Counted from the stretch's first letter, positions 27,469-36,568 are shown. The stretch: DNA of 64,000 nt from Flavobacterium sp. 1355 (GCF_017833415.1 NZ_JAFICC010000013.1:107338-171337); one strand, 5' to 3'. Notes: a model not told the origin generated them from the letters alone. Numbers and translations: made by a program.

Positions 27469-28215
27469 ATGGCAAATCTATATGATGGAAAAATGGCAGC
27501 GATTTACGATGCCATGTATCAGACTTTTGTCAATTATGACGAAGAATATGCTTTTTACAATCATTTAATTAAGGAAAATAATGGCATAACTATCCTTGAG
27601 ATCGGTAGCGGAACGGGAAATCTCGCAAAGCGATTCGACGAAAACAAGCAAAATTATCAAGGTCTTGACTATAGCGATGATATGATTGCAATTGCCATAG
27701 AACGCAACAAAAACTGTTCTTTTAAACAAGGAGACATGCGGGATTTTAAACTGGATGAACCTGTTGATTCCATTTTAATCACCGGAAGATCTACAAGTTA
27801 TCTAATTAGCAACGATGACATCAATAGAACTTTTGAATCTGTTTATAAAAATCTAACTGACAATGGAGTTCTGATTTTTGATTTTATAGATGCAAACCGG
27901 TTTATTCCTTTTACTAAGGAAAATCCGCTGATATTACACGAAGCAGAATATGAAAATGTAAAATATATTAGAGAAAGTCATTGGGATACCAATAACTCTT
28001 TGGAAAATTTTATGTTGGAATGGACGGCCAGATATTACAGTTTTATAGATGGTCAAAAAGAAATTATAGAAAATGATTTTTCAACTGTCCGGGTATTTAC
28101 GCTCAACGAAATTGAACTTTTCCTGTATCTGAACAATTTCAAAATAATAAAAACGATTGATCGAAAAACCTATGCGTACGACACTTATGTGATTGTTGCT
28201 AAGAAAATTTCATAA
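27469..28215 (+). CDS. Class I SAM-dependent methyltransferase
   Basis: The protein has 248 residues with a Rossmann-like fold. Motif I is ILEIGSGTGNLAKRF (about 43-57), followed by the acidic loop LDYSDDMIAIA, GDMRDF, and a post-motif segment GVLIFDFIDANRF. The C-terminal half carries the antiparallel strands of the Methyltransf_25 type. It has no signal peptide. The substrate is unknown. It is a single gene between two terminators. Confidence 0.85.
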   Translation: MANLYDGKMAAIYDAMYQTFVNYDEEYAFYNHLIKENNGITILEIGSGTGNLAKRFDENKQNYQGLDYSDDMIAIAIERNKNCSFKQGDMRDFKLDEPVDSILITGRSTSYLISNDDINRTFESVYKNLTDNGVLIFDFIDANRFIPFTKENPLILHEAEYENVKYIRESHWDTNNSLENFMLEWTARYYSFIDGQKEIIENDFSTVRVFTLNEIELFLYLNNFKIIKTIDRKTYAYDTYVIVAKKIS

Positions 28216-28248
28216 AAAAATCCTGAGTTTATTAACTCAGGATTTTTT
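28215..28248. terminator. Bidirectional terminator
   Basis: Perfect 15-base arms (28215-28229 and 28234-28248) with a 4-base loop and A or T ends lie between the convergent methyltransferase and carboxypeptidase-like genes. Confidence 0.9.
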
Positions 28249-28295
28249 ATATAGTTTATCAAACCTCAGGTTTATATATACGAAGATGCAAAAAA

Positions 28296-29459
28296 TTACA
28301 TTTTAAATTCTAAAGCATTAATCAGGCTTTTTTCTTCTTCAGTAGCCGTAAATCCGGAGATATTCCAGTAATTGGTTAATATTTTATTCTGTTTATTAAA
28401 AAGTGTTTTGTCTTTAAAAACATCACTATCATTATAAGTGAATTTTTGTTTACTAAAATTTGTTGTTATAAAATTATTGCGAACCTGAATATTTTTTACC
28501 TGATCTTTTAAAATAAGATCATAAGCAATTTCTTCGTTTGAACTCAACACATAATAATCTAAACCATCCAGTCTGTAATTTACCTTTACTACCGACCTTG
28601 TAATATTTTTAGCACCAACGGCTGTTTTGTCAATACTTTCTGCAATTGTTCCCGGCAAAACGTTGATACTGAATTCAAAAATTAATTTTTTCTCAGGATC
28701 ATAAATAATTTCAAAATTATCTACTGCTTTCTTAGATTTATTCAGAGGCGTTATAGTCATTACATAATAATCCTTATTTGTTGCATGCCCTCTGATAATA
28801 AAATCATATTCCTTTTTTGCTTTTGGATCCAGCAATGGTTCAAAATACTTAAGATTCGTATAATTTTCCATTATATCATTCAGGTTATATCCTTTTAAAT
28901 CAGAACTAACATCTTTTTCTAATAAACCATAGGAGCGATTTTGTTCGACTAAAAGTGTTGTCGAAACTTTTTTCTGATTGACTGCAAACTGAAAATTTAC
29001 AAGACCGTCATTATAATAAGAATATTTGTTATCAAGCATAAAAAATTCCCTAACATATACTTTTAAGCGATAAGGCATTGCTAAATTCTTCATTGAATTA
29101 GAAACAATTTTCTGAAGTATTTTTTGAGGGACTTCTGTAGAGACAACAATTTCGTCGAGTTTATTGTTTTTATTTTTTAAGTAAACTACAAACTCATTTT
29201 CTTTTAAAGCTGCCCAGCGAACGGTTAAATTTTCGTAATTAGTTTCAGAAACCTGAACATTCGAAGCTCCGTTTACAACAAAAGTAACTTTGCCTTCCTG
29301 ATTGCTTATTAAGATTTGTTTGGTTTTCATGATTACTACCGTTGCATTTTCTATAGGTAGTTGTGTTTCAATATCTTTAACGACGATAGAATATTCTGTG
29401 TCCTGAGCAAAAATAGTGGCGCTAAAGAATACAAAAAATAAAAGTATTAATTTCTTCAT
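28296..29459 (-). CDS. Exported carboxypeptidase-regulatory-like protein
   Basis: The 387-residue protein has a Sec signal (1-18) and a carboxypeptidase-regulatory-like beta-sandwich (about 22-100, containing NATVVIMKTKQILISNQEG). An unassigned beta-rich region of about 270 residues follows. No barrel-ending aromatic residue or catalytic motif is seen, so it is probably a soluble or surface-exposed envelope protein. It is flanked by a terminator on each side and is probably monocistronic. Confidence 0.75.
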   Translation of the reverse strand: MKKLILLFFVFFSATIFAQDTEYSIVVKDIETQLPIENATVVIMKTKQILISNQEGKVTFVVNGASNVQVSETNYENLTVRWAALKENEFVVYLKNKNNKLDEIVVSTEVPQKILQKIVSNSMKNLAMPYRLKVYVREFFMLDNKYSYYNDGLVNFQFAVNQKKVSTTLLVEQNRSYGLLEKDVSSDLKGYNLNDIMENYTNLKYFEPLLDPKAKKEYDFIIRGHATNKDYYVMTITPLNKSKKAVDNFEIIYDPEKKLIFEFSINVLPGTIAESIDKTAVGAKNITRSVVKVNYRLDGLDYYVLSSNEEIAYDLILKDQVKNIQVRNNFITTNFSKQKFTYNDSDVFKDKTLFNKQNKILTNYWNISGFTATEEEKSLINALEFKM

Positions 29460-29575
29460 AGGCTATTTTTTTAATAATTATCACACATTGTTAAAAAAAA
29501 CAATATCAAATTAAGTGAATTTAATTATTATATACCAACAGAACGAACATTAAAATAAGAAATTGGCTTATAAAA

Positions 29576-29606
29576 AAAAATCCTAAGCTTTTTGCTTAGG
29601 ATTTTT
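29576..29606 (-). terminator. Terminator after the ferredoxin gene
   Basis: Perfect 13-base arms (AAAAATCCTAAGC at 29576-29588 and GCTTAGGATTTTT at 29594-29606) lie downstream of the leftward ferredoxin gene. Confidence 0.85.
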
Positions 29607-29629
29607 CTTATTTTTATTTAAAAACATCT

Positions 29630-29980
29630 TTATTCATTATGCAAAAATGCCTGGCGCTGAAGCAGAGTTTCCTCATCTTCAACATGATTATCATCAGGTA
29701 CACAACAATCTACAGGGCAAACTGCCGCGCATTGAGGCTCGTCATGAAAACCTTTACACTCGGTACATTTTCCAGGAACAATATAATATACTTCATCAGA
29801 AATTGGAGTTTGTGCGTCATCAGCATCAACTTCAGTTCCGTCAGGTAAAATCACTTTACCGGAAAGACTAGTTCCATCCTTATATCTCCAATCATCCGCT
29901 CCTTCATAAATTGCTGTATTTGGGCACTCAGGTTCACAAGCACCACAGTTTATACATTCGTCGGTTATAATTATCGCCAT
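29630..29980 (-). CDS. 4Fe-4S ferredoxin
   Basis: The 116-residue protein has two cysteine clusters: CINCGACEPECPNTAI near the N-terminus and CTECKGFHDEPQCAAVCP near residue 80, which bind two 4Fe-4S centres. An insertion of about 55 residues separates them, as in bacterial YfhL-like ferredoxins. It acts as a low-potential electron carrier in the cytoplasm. It is divergent from the acyl-CoA reductase gene, and a ferredoxin next to acyl-CoA reductase, serC and serA is a neighbourhood I recognise from Flavobacteriia. Confidence 0.92.
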   Translation of the reverse strand: MAIIITDECINCGACEPECPNTAIYEGADDWRYKDGTSLSGKVILPDGTEVDADDAQTPISDEVYYIVPGKCTECKGFHDEPQCAAVCPVDCCVPDDNHVEDEETLLQRQAFLHNE

Positions 29981-30091
29981 GTTTATCTTAATTTATGCTT
30001 TAAGCACCAAGCTTTAAGCTATTTCTAAAATATTATTTTTCAAAAATTAAAGCTTATTGCATAAAGCTTACCGCTTCCCGCCAAAAAAACT

Positions 30092-30099
30092 TATTTTTG
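30092..30099 (+). promoter_or_regulatory. Possible -7 element for the acyl-CoA reductase gene
   Basis: TATTTTTG is an exact TAnnTTTG match 39 bases upstream of the start. The -33 TTG is not at the usual spacing. Confidence 0.4.
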
Positions 30100-30137
30100 T
30101 GCAAAATTACAATCAAAACTCTTCATAAACAAACATT

Positions 30138-31199
30138 ATGACATTAGAAACAAAAAAAAGTGTTTTTGTTGAATTAGGTAAATTTTTAAAACAATTTTCC
30201 GAAAACAATACAATCAGAAAATCGGACGTCCTGCATAACGATTTATTTTTTGATGATTTCGAAAAACTGATTTATTTATCACAATCTCATAATGGGTGGT
30301 ATACTCCTGAACAGGTATATTTTGCTATACAATCCTGGGCAAATGCCTTAACAGAAGAAAACATTACCAAATGGATTTCAAATTATGATTTTACCGAAGT
30401 AAAACCAAAAAATGTTGCGCTGATTTTAGCCGGGAATATTCCACTGGTGGGATTTCATGATTTTCTTTCTGTTTTAATTACCGGACACAATGCACTTGTA
30501 AAAACGTCATCTAATGATCAGCACTTATTGCCTTTTTTAGCAAAATACATCATTGCAGTCAATCCTGAATTTAATAATAAGATCACCTTCGTGGAAGGAA
30601 AACTGGAAAACTTTGATGCTGTGATTGCAACAGGAAGCAATAATACATCACGCTATTTTGAATATTATTTTAAAGACAAACCTTCTATTATTCGAAAAAA
30701 CAGAAATTCTGCTGCTGTCTTAAACGGAAAAGAATCAAAAGAACAATTAGAAGCTCTTGGCGAGGATATTTTCAGGTATTTTGGCTTAGGATGCCGAAAT
30801 GTCTCAAAGCTTTTTGTTCCAAAAGGATATTCTTTTGATGTTTTTTTTGAAGGCATTTTCAAATATCAGGACGTTATTCATTATGAAAAATATGCTAATA
30901 ACTATGATTATAACAAGGCCGTATTTTTAATGAGTAATTTTAAACTTCTCGATAATGGTTTTCTGACTTTAAAAGAAGATACCAGCTATGCCTCTCCTAT
31001 TTCGAGCGTTTTTTATGAATTTTACGAAAGCCCAGAAGATTTAAAAAATCGTCTTAAAACGGATGCAGAACAAATTCAATGTATTGTAAGTACTGATTTT
31101 ACAGAAAACAGTATTCCTTTCGGACAAACCCAAAATCCTCAATTGTGGGATTATGCAGATAACGTTGATACTATAACGTTTTTGTTAACAACAAAGTAA
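30138..31199 (+). CDS. LuxC-like acyl-CoA reductase
   Basis: The 353-residue protein resembles the acyl-CoA reductase (LuxC) family. The aldehyde-dehydrogenase-like fold shows ILAGNIPLVGFHDFLSV, VKTSSNDQHLLPFLA, AVIATGSNNTSRYFEYY and the cysteine-containing FGLGCRNVSKLFVP, whose Cys is the likely thioester nucleophile. Such enzymes reduce activated acyl chains to aldehydes with NADPH. The acyl substrate is unknown. It is followed by serC and serA on the same strand, with gaps of 92 and 223 bases, so co-regulation is possible but not tight. Confidence 0.85.
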   Translation: MTLETKKSVFVELGKFLKQFSENNTIRKSDVLHNDLFFDDFEKLIYLSQSHNGWYTPEQVYFAIQSWANALTEENITKWISNYDFTEVKPKNVALILAGNIPLVGFHDFLSVLITGHNALVKTSSNDQHLLPFLAKYIIAVNPEFNNKITFVEGKLENFDAVIATGSNNTSRYFEYYFKDKPSIIRKNRNSAAVLNGKESKEQLEALGEDIFRYFGLGCRNVSKLFVPKGYSFDVFFEGIFKYQDVIHYEKYANNYDYNKAVFLMSNFKLLDNGFLTLKEDTSYASPISSVFYEFYESPEDLKNRLKTDAEQIQCIVSTDFTENSIPFGQTQNPQLWDYADNVDTITFLLTTK

Positions 31200-31291
31200 A
31201 AAAATGTTTAATTATTTCGAATAATTTATCGCTTTTTCAGCTCCTATTGCCGAAATTTGCGTCTTTAAAATTTCGACTATTAACAACAACC

Positions 31292-32362
31292 ATGAAAAAA
31301 CACAACTACAGCGCAGGACCAAGTATTTTACCACAAGAAGTTTTTGAGAAAGCTTCAAAAGCCATCTTAAATTTTAATGATTCAGGACTTTCTATTCTTG
31401 AAATTTCGCACAGAAGTAAAGATTTTGTTGCAGTTATGGATGAAGCACGTTCGCTTGCTTTACAATTATTAGGATTAGAAGGAAAAGGTTATCAGGCTTT
31501 ATTTTTACAGGGTGGTGCCAGTACAGCATTCTTAATGGCTCCCTATAATTTAATGAAAGAAAACGGAAAAGCAGCTTATTTAGATTCAGGCACGTGGGCA
31601 ACTGCAGCTATCAAAGAAGCTAAACTTTTTGGAGAAACTGTTGTCGTAGCTTCTTCAAAAGATGATAATTATACACATATCCCAAAAGGATACACCATAC
31701 CAAGTGACGCAGATTATTTTCACTGCACAAGTAACAATACCATTTTTGGAACTCAAATGAAAGAATTTCCAACAACAAATATTCCTGTTGTTTGTGACAT
31801 GAGTTCTGATATTTTTTCACGCGTATTAGATTTCTCCAAATTCGATTTAATTTATGCCGGAGCCCAAAAAAACATGGGACCTGCAGGAACTACACTAGTT
31901 GTAGTAAAAGAAGAAATTTTGGAGAAAAGCGGAAGAACTATCCCAAGCATGTTAGATTATGCAAAACATATTAAGGCAGAGAGTATGTACAATACGCCTT
32001 CTGTTTTTGCAGTATATGTTTCTCTTTTGACATTGCAATGGATTAAAGAAAAAGGCGGAGTTGCTGCTGTTGAAAAATTAAACAACGCAAAAGCAGATTT
32101 ACTTTATGCTGAAATCGACAGAAATCCTTTGTTTAAAGGAGCTGCAGCGGTTGAAGATCGTTCTAATATGAATGTTACTTTCTTATTGACAAATCCGGAC
32201 CATACAGCAACTTTTGATGCTTTATGGAAAGAAGCAGGAATTTCAGGATTGCCTGGGCATCGCTCAGTTGGTGGTTACAGAGCTTCTATTTACAATGCTA
32301 TGCCGATCGAAAGCGTTCAGGTTTTAGTTGATGTAATGAAAGCACTGGAATCTAAAGTTTAG
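31292..32362 (+). CDS. serC: Phosphoserine aminotransferase
   Basis: The protein has 356 residues from the ATG at 31292, which starts the conserved MKKHNYSAGPSILP; an upstream start at 31247 would add unrelated residues. SerC converts 3-phosphohydroxypyruvate and glutamate to phosphoserine in serine synthesis. The PLP-binding lysine lies in DLIYAGAQKNMGPAG, and GLPGHRSVGGYRASIYNAM is the C-terminal family signature. The next gene is serA, the step before it in the pathway. Confidence 0.95.
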   Translation: MKKHNYSAGPSILPQEVFEKASKAILNFNDSGLSILEISHRSKDFVAVMDEARSLALQLLGLEGKGYQALFLQGGASTAFLMAPYNLMKENGKAAYLDSGTWATAAIKEAKLFGETVVVASSKDDNYTHIPKGYTIPSDADYFHCTSNNTIFGTQMKEFPTTNIPVVCDMSSDIFSRVLDFSKFDLIYAGAQKNMGPAGTTLVVVKEEILEKSGRTIPSMLDYAKHIKAESMYNTPSVFAVYVSLLTLQWIKEKGGVAAVEKLNNAKADLLYAEIDRNPLFKGAAAVEDRSNMNVTFLLTNPDHTATFDALWKEAGISGLPGHRSVGGYRASIYNAMPIESVQVLVDVMKALESKV

Positions 32363-32413
32363 TTTTTCAAGTCACAGTATCAGTTTTCGGTTCACATGAA
32401 ATCTGTAATGAAT

Positions 32414-32506
32414 ACGGGATTTTTAGCCCCGATAGAAGTGGAAATCCTTTTTTATTTTTTCTTTAAAAATAAAAAAGATTGTAGCGGATAGCGGGATTAG
32501 CTCCTA
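32414..32506. repeat. Dispersed palindromic repeat, copy A
   Basis: This stretch of about 93 bases has ends GCCCCGATAGAAGTGG and GCGGATAGCGGGATTAGCT around an A/T palindrome (CTTTTTTATTTTTTCTTTAAAAATAAAAAAG-like). The same element occurs at 36453-36540 in the opposite orientation. It lies between serC and serA. Confidence 0.85.
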
Positions 32507-32585
32507 AACAAAAGAAAAAATATCACATATGTTAATTAATGAATCCTATGATTTAAGGATTAACCAAATAAACAAATAAACCAAA

Positions 32586-33536
32586 ATGAAAGTATTAGCG
32601 AATGACGGAATTTCAAAAAGTGGAATTCTAGCTTTAGAAAAAGGCGGATTTGAAGTTATAACAACAAAAGTAGCTCAGGAACAAGTAGCTAACTTTATCA
32701 ATGAAAACAATGTAAGTGTAATTTTAGTACGCAGTGCTACTAAAGTTCGTAAAGATATCATCGATGCATGCCCTGGAATCAAAATTATTGGCCGTGGCGG
32801 TGTTGGTATGGACAACATTGATGTTGATTACGCAAAAAGCAAAGGAATTCATGTAATCAATACTCCTGCTTCATCATCAGAATCTGTTGCCGAATTGGTA
32901 TTTGGACATTTGTTTTCCGGTGTTCGTTTTTTACATGATTCTAACAGAAATATGCCTCTTGAAGGAGATTCTAACTTTGAAGGTTTGAAAAAAGCTTATG
33001 CTAATGGAACTGAGTTAAGAGGAAAAACTCTTGGAATCGTTGGTATTGGCCGTATCGGTCAGGCTACTGCTAAAATGGCACTTGGCTTAGGAATGAAAGT
33101 TATTGCTGCTGATAGTTTTATTCCGCAAGTAGATGTAAAAGTTGAATTCTTCGACGGACAATCAATCACAACTACAATCGTTTCTCAATCTTTGGAATCT
33201 TTATTTAAAGAAGCAGATTTCATCACTCTTCACGTTCCTGCTCAGGATGGTTACATCATCGGCGAGAAAGAATTTGAAATCATGAAAGATGGTGTTGGAA
33301 TCGTTAACTGTGCACGTGGTGGTGTAATTGATGAAGTAGCTTTAGTAAAAGCTTTAGATTCAGGAAAAGTTGCTTTTGCAGGATTAGACGTTTTTGAAAG
33401 CGAACCAAAACCGGAAATGGCAATTTTAATGCACACTAAAATCTCACTGACTCCTCACATTGGAGCTGCAACAGGAGAAGCACAAGACAGAATCGGAACT
33501 GAACTGGCATCACAAATTATTACTTTGTTAAGCTAA
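32586..33536 (+). CDS. serA: D-3-phosphoglycerate dehydrogenase
   Basis: The 316-residue protein is a D-2-hydroxyacid dehydrogenase that would oxidise 3-phosphoglycerate in the first committed step of serine synthesis. The Rossmann loop is GIVGIGRIGQATAK, the catalytic arginine is in NCARGGVIDE, and the His is in LTPHIGAATGEAQDR. There is no ACT domain, so it is the short type that is not feedback-inhibited through an ACT regulatory site. Its place directly after serC supports the phosphoglycerate specificity. Confidence 0.9.
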   Translation: MKVLANDGISKSGILALEKGGFEVITTKVAQEQVANFINENNVSVILVRSATKVRKDIIDACPGIKIIGRGGVGMDNIDVDYAKSKGIHVINTPASSSESVAELVFGHLFSGVRFLHDSNRNMPLEGDSNFEGLKKAYANGTELRGKTLGIVGIGRIGQATAKMALGLGMKVIAADSFIPQVDVKVEFFDGQSITTTIVSQSLESLFKEADFITLHVPAQDGYIIGEKEFEIMKDGVGIVNCARGGVIDEVALVKALDSGKVAFAGLDVFESEPKPEMAILMHTKISLTPHIGAATGEAQDRIGTELASQIITLLS

Positions 33537-33559
33537 GTAAGAAAATAATATCTATCTTT

Positions 33560-33604
33560 AAAGGGATTTATTACAAATTTGTAGTAAATCCCTTTCTTTT
33601 TTTA
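33560..33604 (+). terminator. Terminator after serA
   Basis: The arms AAAGGGATTTA (33560-33570) and TAAATCCCTTT (33585-33595), with an inner palindrome ACAAATTTGT, are followed by a T run. Confidence 0.85.
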
Positions 33605-33606
33605 TT

Positions 33607-33614
33607 TAGATTTG
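33607..33614 (+). promoter_or_regulatory. Possible -7 element
   Basis: TAGATTTG matches TAnnTTTG, 26 bases upstream of the next start. No convincing -33 TTG is at the right spacing. Confidence 0.35.
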
Positions 33615-33639
33615 TTGTTTAATTTAAACTTTAAAAACC

Positions 33640-34203
33640 ATGTTTGAACAATTAACACAATTAGTACAACAGTACGGAAACTCGGCTGTTGTAAATAATG
33701 ATGCCGTTCCGAACGAGCATAATGAAGGCGTAATAAATGAAGCAAACAATTCAATCTTTTCAGGATTACAAAAAATTGCTTCAGAAGGTGGTGCAGAACA
33801 ATTAGCAGGTTTATTTAACGGAAGTACTCCAATAGACAATTCTAATCCTGTCGTACAACAAATTACGCAACAGTTAAAAGGAAATCTTGGTGAAAAATTT
33901 GGATTAAGCAGTGAAGCTTCCTCCGGAGTTGCTTCCGGCATGATACCTCAGATATTAAATTCTTTAGTAAATAAAGCAAAAGACCCAAACGACAGCAGTT
34001 TTCAGATTTCTGATATCATTTCAGCAATTTCGGGAAACAGCGGGCAGGCGTCTGGCATTATGGATACCATTTCAAAATACGGAATGCAGTTTGGTCTCGA
34101 TCAAAATAATGACGGAAAAGTAGATGTTGCTGATGTTTTGGTAGTTACAAAAAGCAAAGGCGGAATTTCTGGCTTTATCGGCAAAATTTTCGGAAGAAAA
34201 TAG
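33640..34203 (+). CDS. Soluble protein with EF-hand-like C-terminal loop
   Basis: The 187-residue protein has no signal peptide. The first 130 residues are helical and rich in Gln, Asn and Ser, with alternating SGVASGMIPQILNSLVNK-like helices that recall the DUF937 family. The C-terminal part has DQNNDGKVDVADVL, a calcium-binding EF-hand or dockerin-type loop, followed by a glycine-rich tail. Function is unknown. It is flanked by a terminator upstream and a palindromic repeat downstream, so it is monocistronic. Confidence 0.7.
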   Translation: MFEQLTQLVQQYGNSAVVNNDAVPNEHNEGVINEANNSIFSGLQKIASEGGAEQLAGLFNGSTPIDNSNPVVQQITQQLKGNLGEKFGLSSEASSGVASGMIPQILNSLVNKAKDPNDSSFQISDIISAISGNSGQASGIMDTISKYGMQFGLDQNNDGKVDVADVLVVTKSKGGISGFIGKIFGRK

Positions 34204-34211
34204 TTTTTTTT

Positions 34212-34286
34212 AGGTTCTAAGGCACTAAGGTTCAAAGGCACAAAGGTTTTTCTCTGTTCCTTCGAACCTTTGTCCCTTTGAACCTT
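34212..34286. repeat. Palindromic repeat of TTCAAAGG / CCTTTGAA units
   Basis: A 22-base arm (34227-34248, AAGGTTCAAAGG and so on) and its near-complement (34265-34286) lie between the EF-hand-like gene and the next gene. The units AAGGTTC recur at about 10-base steps, a style also seen at 39466-39617. Confidence 0.8.
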
Positions 34287-34342
34287 CCTCAAAAAATGTT
34301 AAAAATAAAACTCCTGACTTATTTATTTTGTAAATTTATAAG

Positions 34343-34780
34343 ATGAGAAATAGTGTTTTTATATTAATCCTTTTGTTTGTTATTATTGCCTGTTCTACGA
34401 CTTCTAAAAATATTGCAGAAGCAAATCAGCCTGCAAAAAATGTAGCTTTAAACGATACGGTCAGAATTGCCAATGATTCTTTGGAATATGAGGTTATAAT
34501 TATTGATAATGGTTTTAGCACCTGGCTCATGTCCAGAGCCTATCCACGCAATTATCATTCGCTTTCTTATCTGGAAAACAAAAACAATCAATATATAACA
34601 GAATGGAATAGCCGTGTTTTACAGCCTAACCGCTATGACCCAAATCTATACGAAATGAGCATTAACTACAATCCTACAATTAAATACGGATATGAAGTAA
34701 ATTATCTTATCTACAATTACATGATTTATTTTCAAAATACTTACAAACAAAAACTTTGGGGATATGTCCCTTCTCGATAA
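34343..34780 (+). CDS. DUF6146-like lipoprotein
   Basis: The 145-residue protein has a lipoprotein signal (FVIIAC, lipobox Cys near 17) and a soluble C-terminal domain rich in aromatic residues (IDNGFSTWLMSRAYPRNYHS). It resembles the DUF6146 family. The function is unknown. The next small membrane gene follows by 32 bases on the same strand. Confidence 0.7.
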   Translation: MRNSVFILILLFVIIACSTTSKNIAEANQPAKNVALNDTVRIANDSLEYEVIIIDNGFSTWLMSRAYPRNYHSLSYLENKNNQYITEWNSRVLQPNRYDPNLYEMSINYNPTIKYGYEVNYLIYNYMIYFQNTYKQKLWGYVPSR

Positions 34781-34812
34781 TGTTGTTATATTTGTAATCA
34801 TTATAAATAAAA

Positions 34813-35115
34813 ATGAATAAATTAAAGCAACGTTGGGGGATTACCTCAAATTTCCAATTCATTATCATATTTGTTGTATTTGCCATTACAGGATCGGCAT
34901 CTGCATGGCTGTCTAAACCCTTTTGTGAGTGGCTAGGAATTACCAAAGAGGATTTTGGAGGATGGTTTACCCTAATCAGACTAATCATTATATTCCCTAT
35001 TTACCAGGTTTTACTGGTTGCAATAGGAACTATTTTTGGGCAATATCGTTTCTTTTGGGCTTTCGAAAAAAGAATGCTCAAAAGTATGGGACTGGGATTT
35101 CTGTTTAAAGATTAA
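34813..35115 (+). CDS. DUF6787-like small membrane protein
   Basis: The 100-residue protein has two to three hydrophobic segments (about 14-34 and 52-72) and a basic C-terminus (KRMLKSMGLGFLFKD). I recognise the pattern from Flavobacteriaceae DUF6787-type proteins. Its stop codon overlaps the stop of the convergent gene by 4 bases. Confidence 0.65.
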   Translation: MNKLKQRWGITSNFQFIIIFVVFAITGSASAWLSKPFCEWLGITKEDFGGWFTLIRLIIIFPIYQVLLVAIGTIFGQYRFFWAFEKRMLKSMGLGFLFKD

Positions 35116-35408
35116 ATTTTTCTCGTCGGATTTTGAATGAAATAAGTATAAATCCACGTAAGTGTAAATGACGGAACAATATCTGTAAACGGAATAATTT
35201 CTTCAAGAAAAGTCAGAACACCTGCTACTTTCCCTACCCTTCCTTTGTACATTCTGCCCATAATAAGAGCTGCAATAGGTGCCCAGATCACATCTGAAAA
35301 TTCACCCAAAAATGGAATCGAGAATGAAATCATTCCAATACCATCAAAAAGCAAACCCAAAAGGAGCTTTTGAATCATGTCATCTTTTGTAATTACATCT
35401 TCTTTCAT
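35112..35408 (-). CDS. Small membrane protein of unknown function
   Basis: The 98-residue protein has two or three hydrophobic stretches (about 14-30, 36-52 and 75-90) with a charged GRMYKGRVGK loop. It has no signal-peptide-like processing site, so it is probably an inner membrane protein. The 3' end overlaps the preceding convergent gene by 4 bases. Confidence 0.65.
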   Translation of the reverse strand: MKEDVITKDDMIQKLLLGLLFDGIGMISFSIPFLGEFSDVIWAPIAALIMGRMYKGRVGKVAGVLTFLEEIIPFTDIVPSFTLTWIYTYFIQNPTRKI

Positions 35409-35576
35409 ATAAATAAATTTAGCACTATTTTTTCAAAATAGCAACACATTACAAATCAGTAGTTTCACATTTTTATTAATTACTGATAAACAAATCAAAT
35501 ATTGTTCCTAAAATTCTGTTACAAGACATTACGATTTTGGGAGAATCTTTGTTTCTTTGTAAAAACAGTTTCATAA

Positions 35577-36455
35577 ATGATACACGCAAAAAATATACAT
35601 AAATTCTACGATCAGCTTGAAGTTCTAAAAGGAGTGAATCTGCATATCAAAAAAGGAGAAATTGTTTCAATCGTTGGCGCTTCGGGAGCAGGAAAAACAA
35701 CACTTTTACAAATTCTGGGAACATTAGACAAACCAGAAAGAAACCCCGAATCCTCTCTAACCATCAATGGTGAAAATGTATTAAAACTACAGGATTTAGA
35801 AACAGACAACTCAAAACAGGAAAAAATATTTAAGATTATAACCTTGACACTTTTAGCCTATTGTATTCTACTTGCTGTATTTATATTGTTCTTCAGACAC
35901 ACAATTGAGAATGATATTATAGGTCAGGTTACTATAGCGGTTATTCTTTTACCGTTAATTTCAGCTATCGCATATTATACATCGTATTTCAAAAAGAAAA
36001 GCAAAAAAGACAAAATCTTATCCAATTTCAGGAACTTAAATCTCGGATTCATTTTTCAGTTTCATCAATTGCTTCCCGAATTTACAGCTTTAGAAAATGT
36101 CTGCATTCCTGCATTTATGGCCAACAAACCAAAAGCCGAAACAGAAAAAGAAGCAAAAAGACTTTTACAATATTTAGGATTATCACACAGGATTAACCAT
36201 AAACCAAACGAACTTTCGGGCGGAGAACAACAGCGTGTGGCCGTAGCCAGAGCGTTAATCAACAAACCAGATGTAATTTTTGCCGATGAACCGTCAGGAA
36301 ACCTTGACACACAATCTGCCGAAAATCTACATCAGTTATTTTTTCAGCTTCGTGACGAATTTGGGCAAACATTTGTAATCGTAACCCACAACGAGGAATT
36401 AGCCAACATGGCCGACAGAAAATTAATAATGGTAGATGGTATAATTAGTAATTAG
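35577..36455 (+). CDS. LolD-like ABC transporter ATPase with inserted membrane hairpin
   Basis: The protein has 292 residues. The ABC motifs are all present: Walker A GASGAGKT (34-41), Q-loop GFIFQFHQLL (about 157-166), signature LSGGEQQR (213-220), Walker B VIFADE (233-238) and the H-loop THNEE. The closest family is LolD/MacB-type lipoprotein or lipid exporters. Between about residues 76 and 148, where LolD has only a short linker before the Q-loop, there are two strong hydrophobic segments (about 84-106 and 113-137) joined by a short loop and followed by a lysine-rich end. This about 70-residue insertion would tether the ATPase to the membrane. A normal LolD is about 220-230 residues. No permease gene is adjacent, so it probably pairs with one elsewhere. 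Confidence 0.88.
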   Translation: MIHAKNIHKFYDQLEVLKGVNLHIKKGEIVSIVGASGAGKTTLLQILGTLDKPERNPESSLTINGENVLKLQDLETDNSKQEKIFKIITLTLLAYCILLAVFILFFRHTIENDIIGQVTIAVILLPLISAIAYYTSYFKKKSKKDKILSNFRNLNLGFIFQFHQLLPEFTALENVCIPAFMANKPKAETEKEAKRLLQYLGLSHRINHKPNELSGGEQQRVAVARALINKPDVIFADEPSGNLDTQSAENLHQLFFQLRDEFGQTFVIVTHNEELANMADRKLIMVDGIISN

Positions 36456-36540
36456 GAGCTATTTCCTGCTATCCGCTTGTATCTTTTTGTTTTTAAAGAA
36501 AAAACAAAAAGGATACCGCTTCTATCAGGGCTAGGGCTTT
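36453..36540. repeat. Dispersed palindromic repeat, copy B
   Basis: This is the reverse-orientation copy of the element at 32414-32506. It reads AGGAGCT, GCTATCCGCT, a palindrome CTTTTTGTTTTTAAAGAA (with its complement), then CTTCTATCAGGGCTAGGGC. It begins at the stop codon of the ABC ATPase gene. Confidence 0.85.
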
Positions 36541-36568
36541 ACATATTTTAAGAACTCTCATTTTTACC

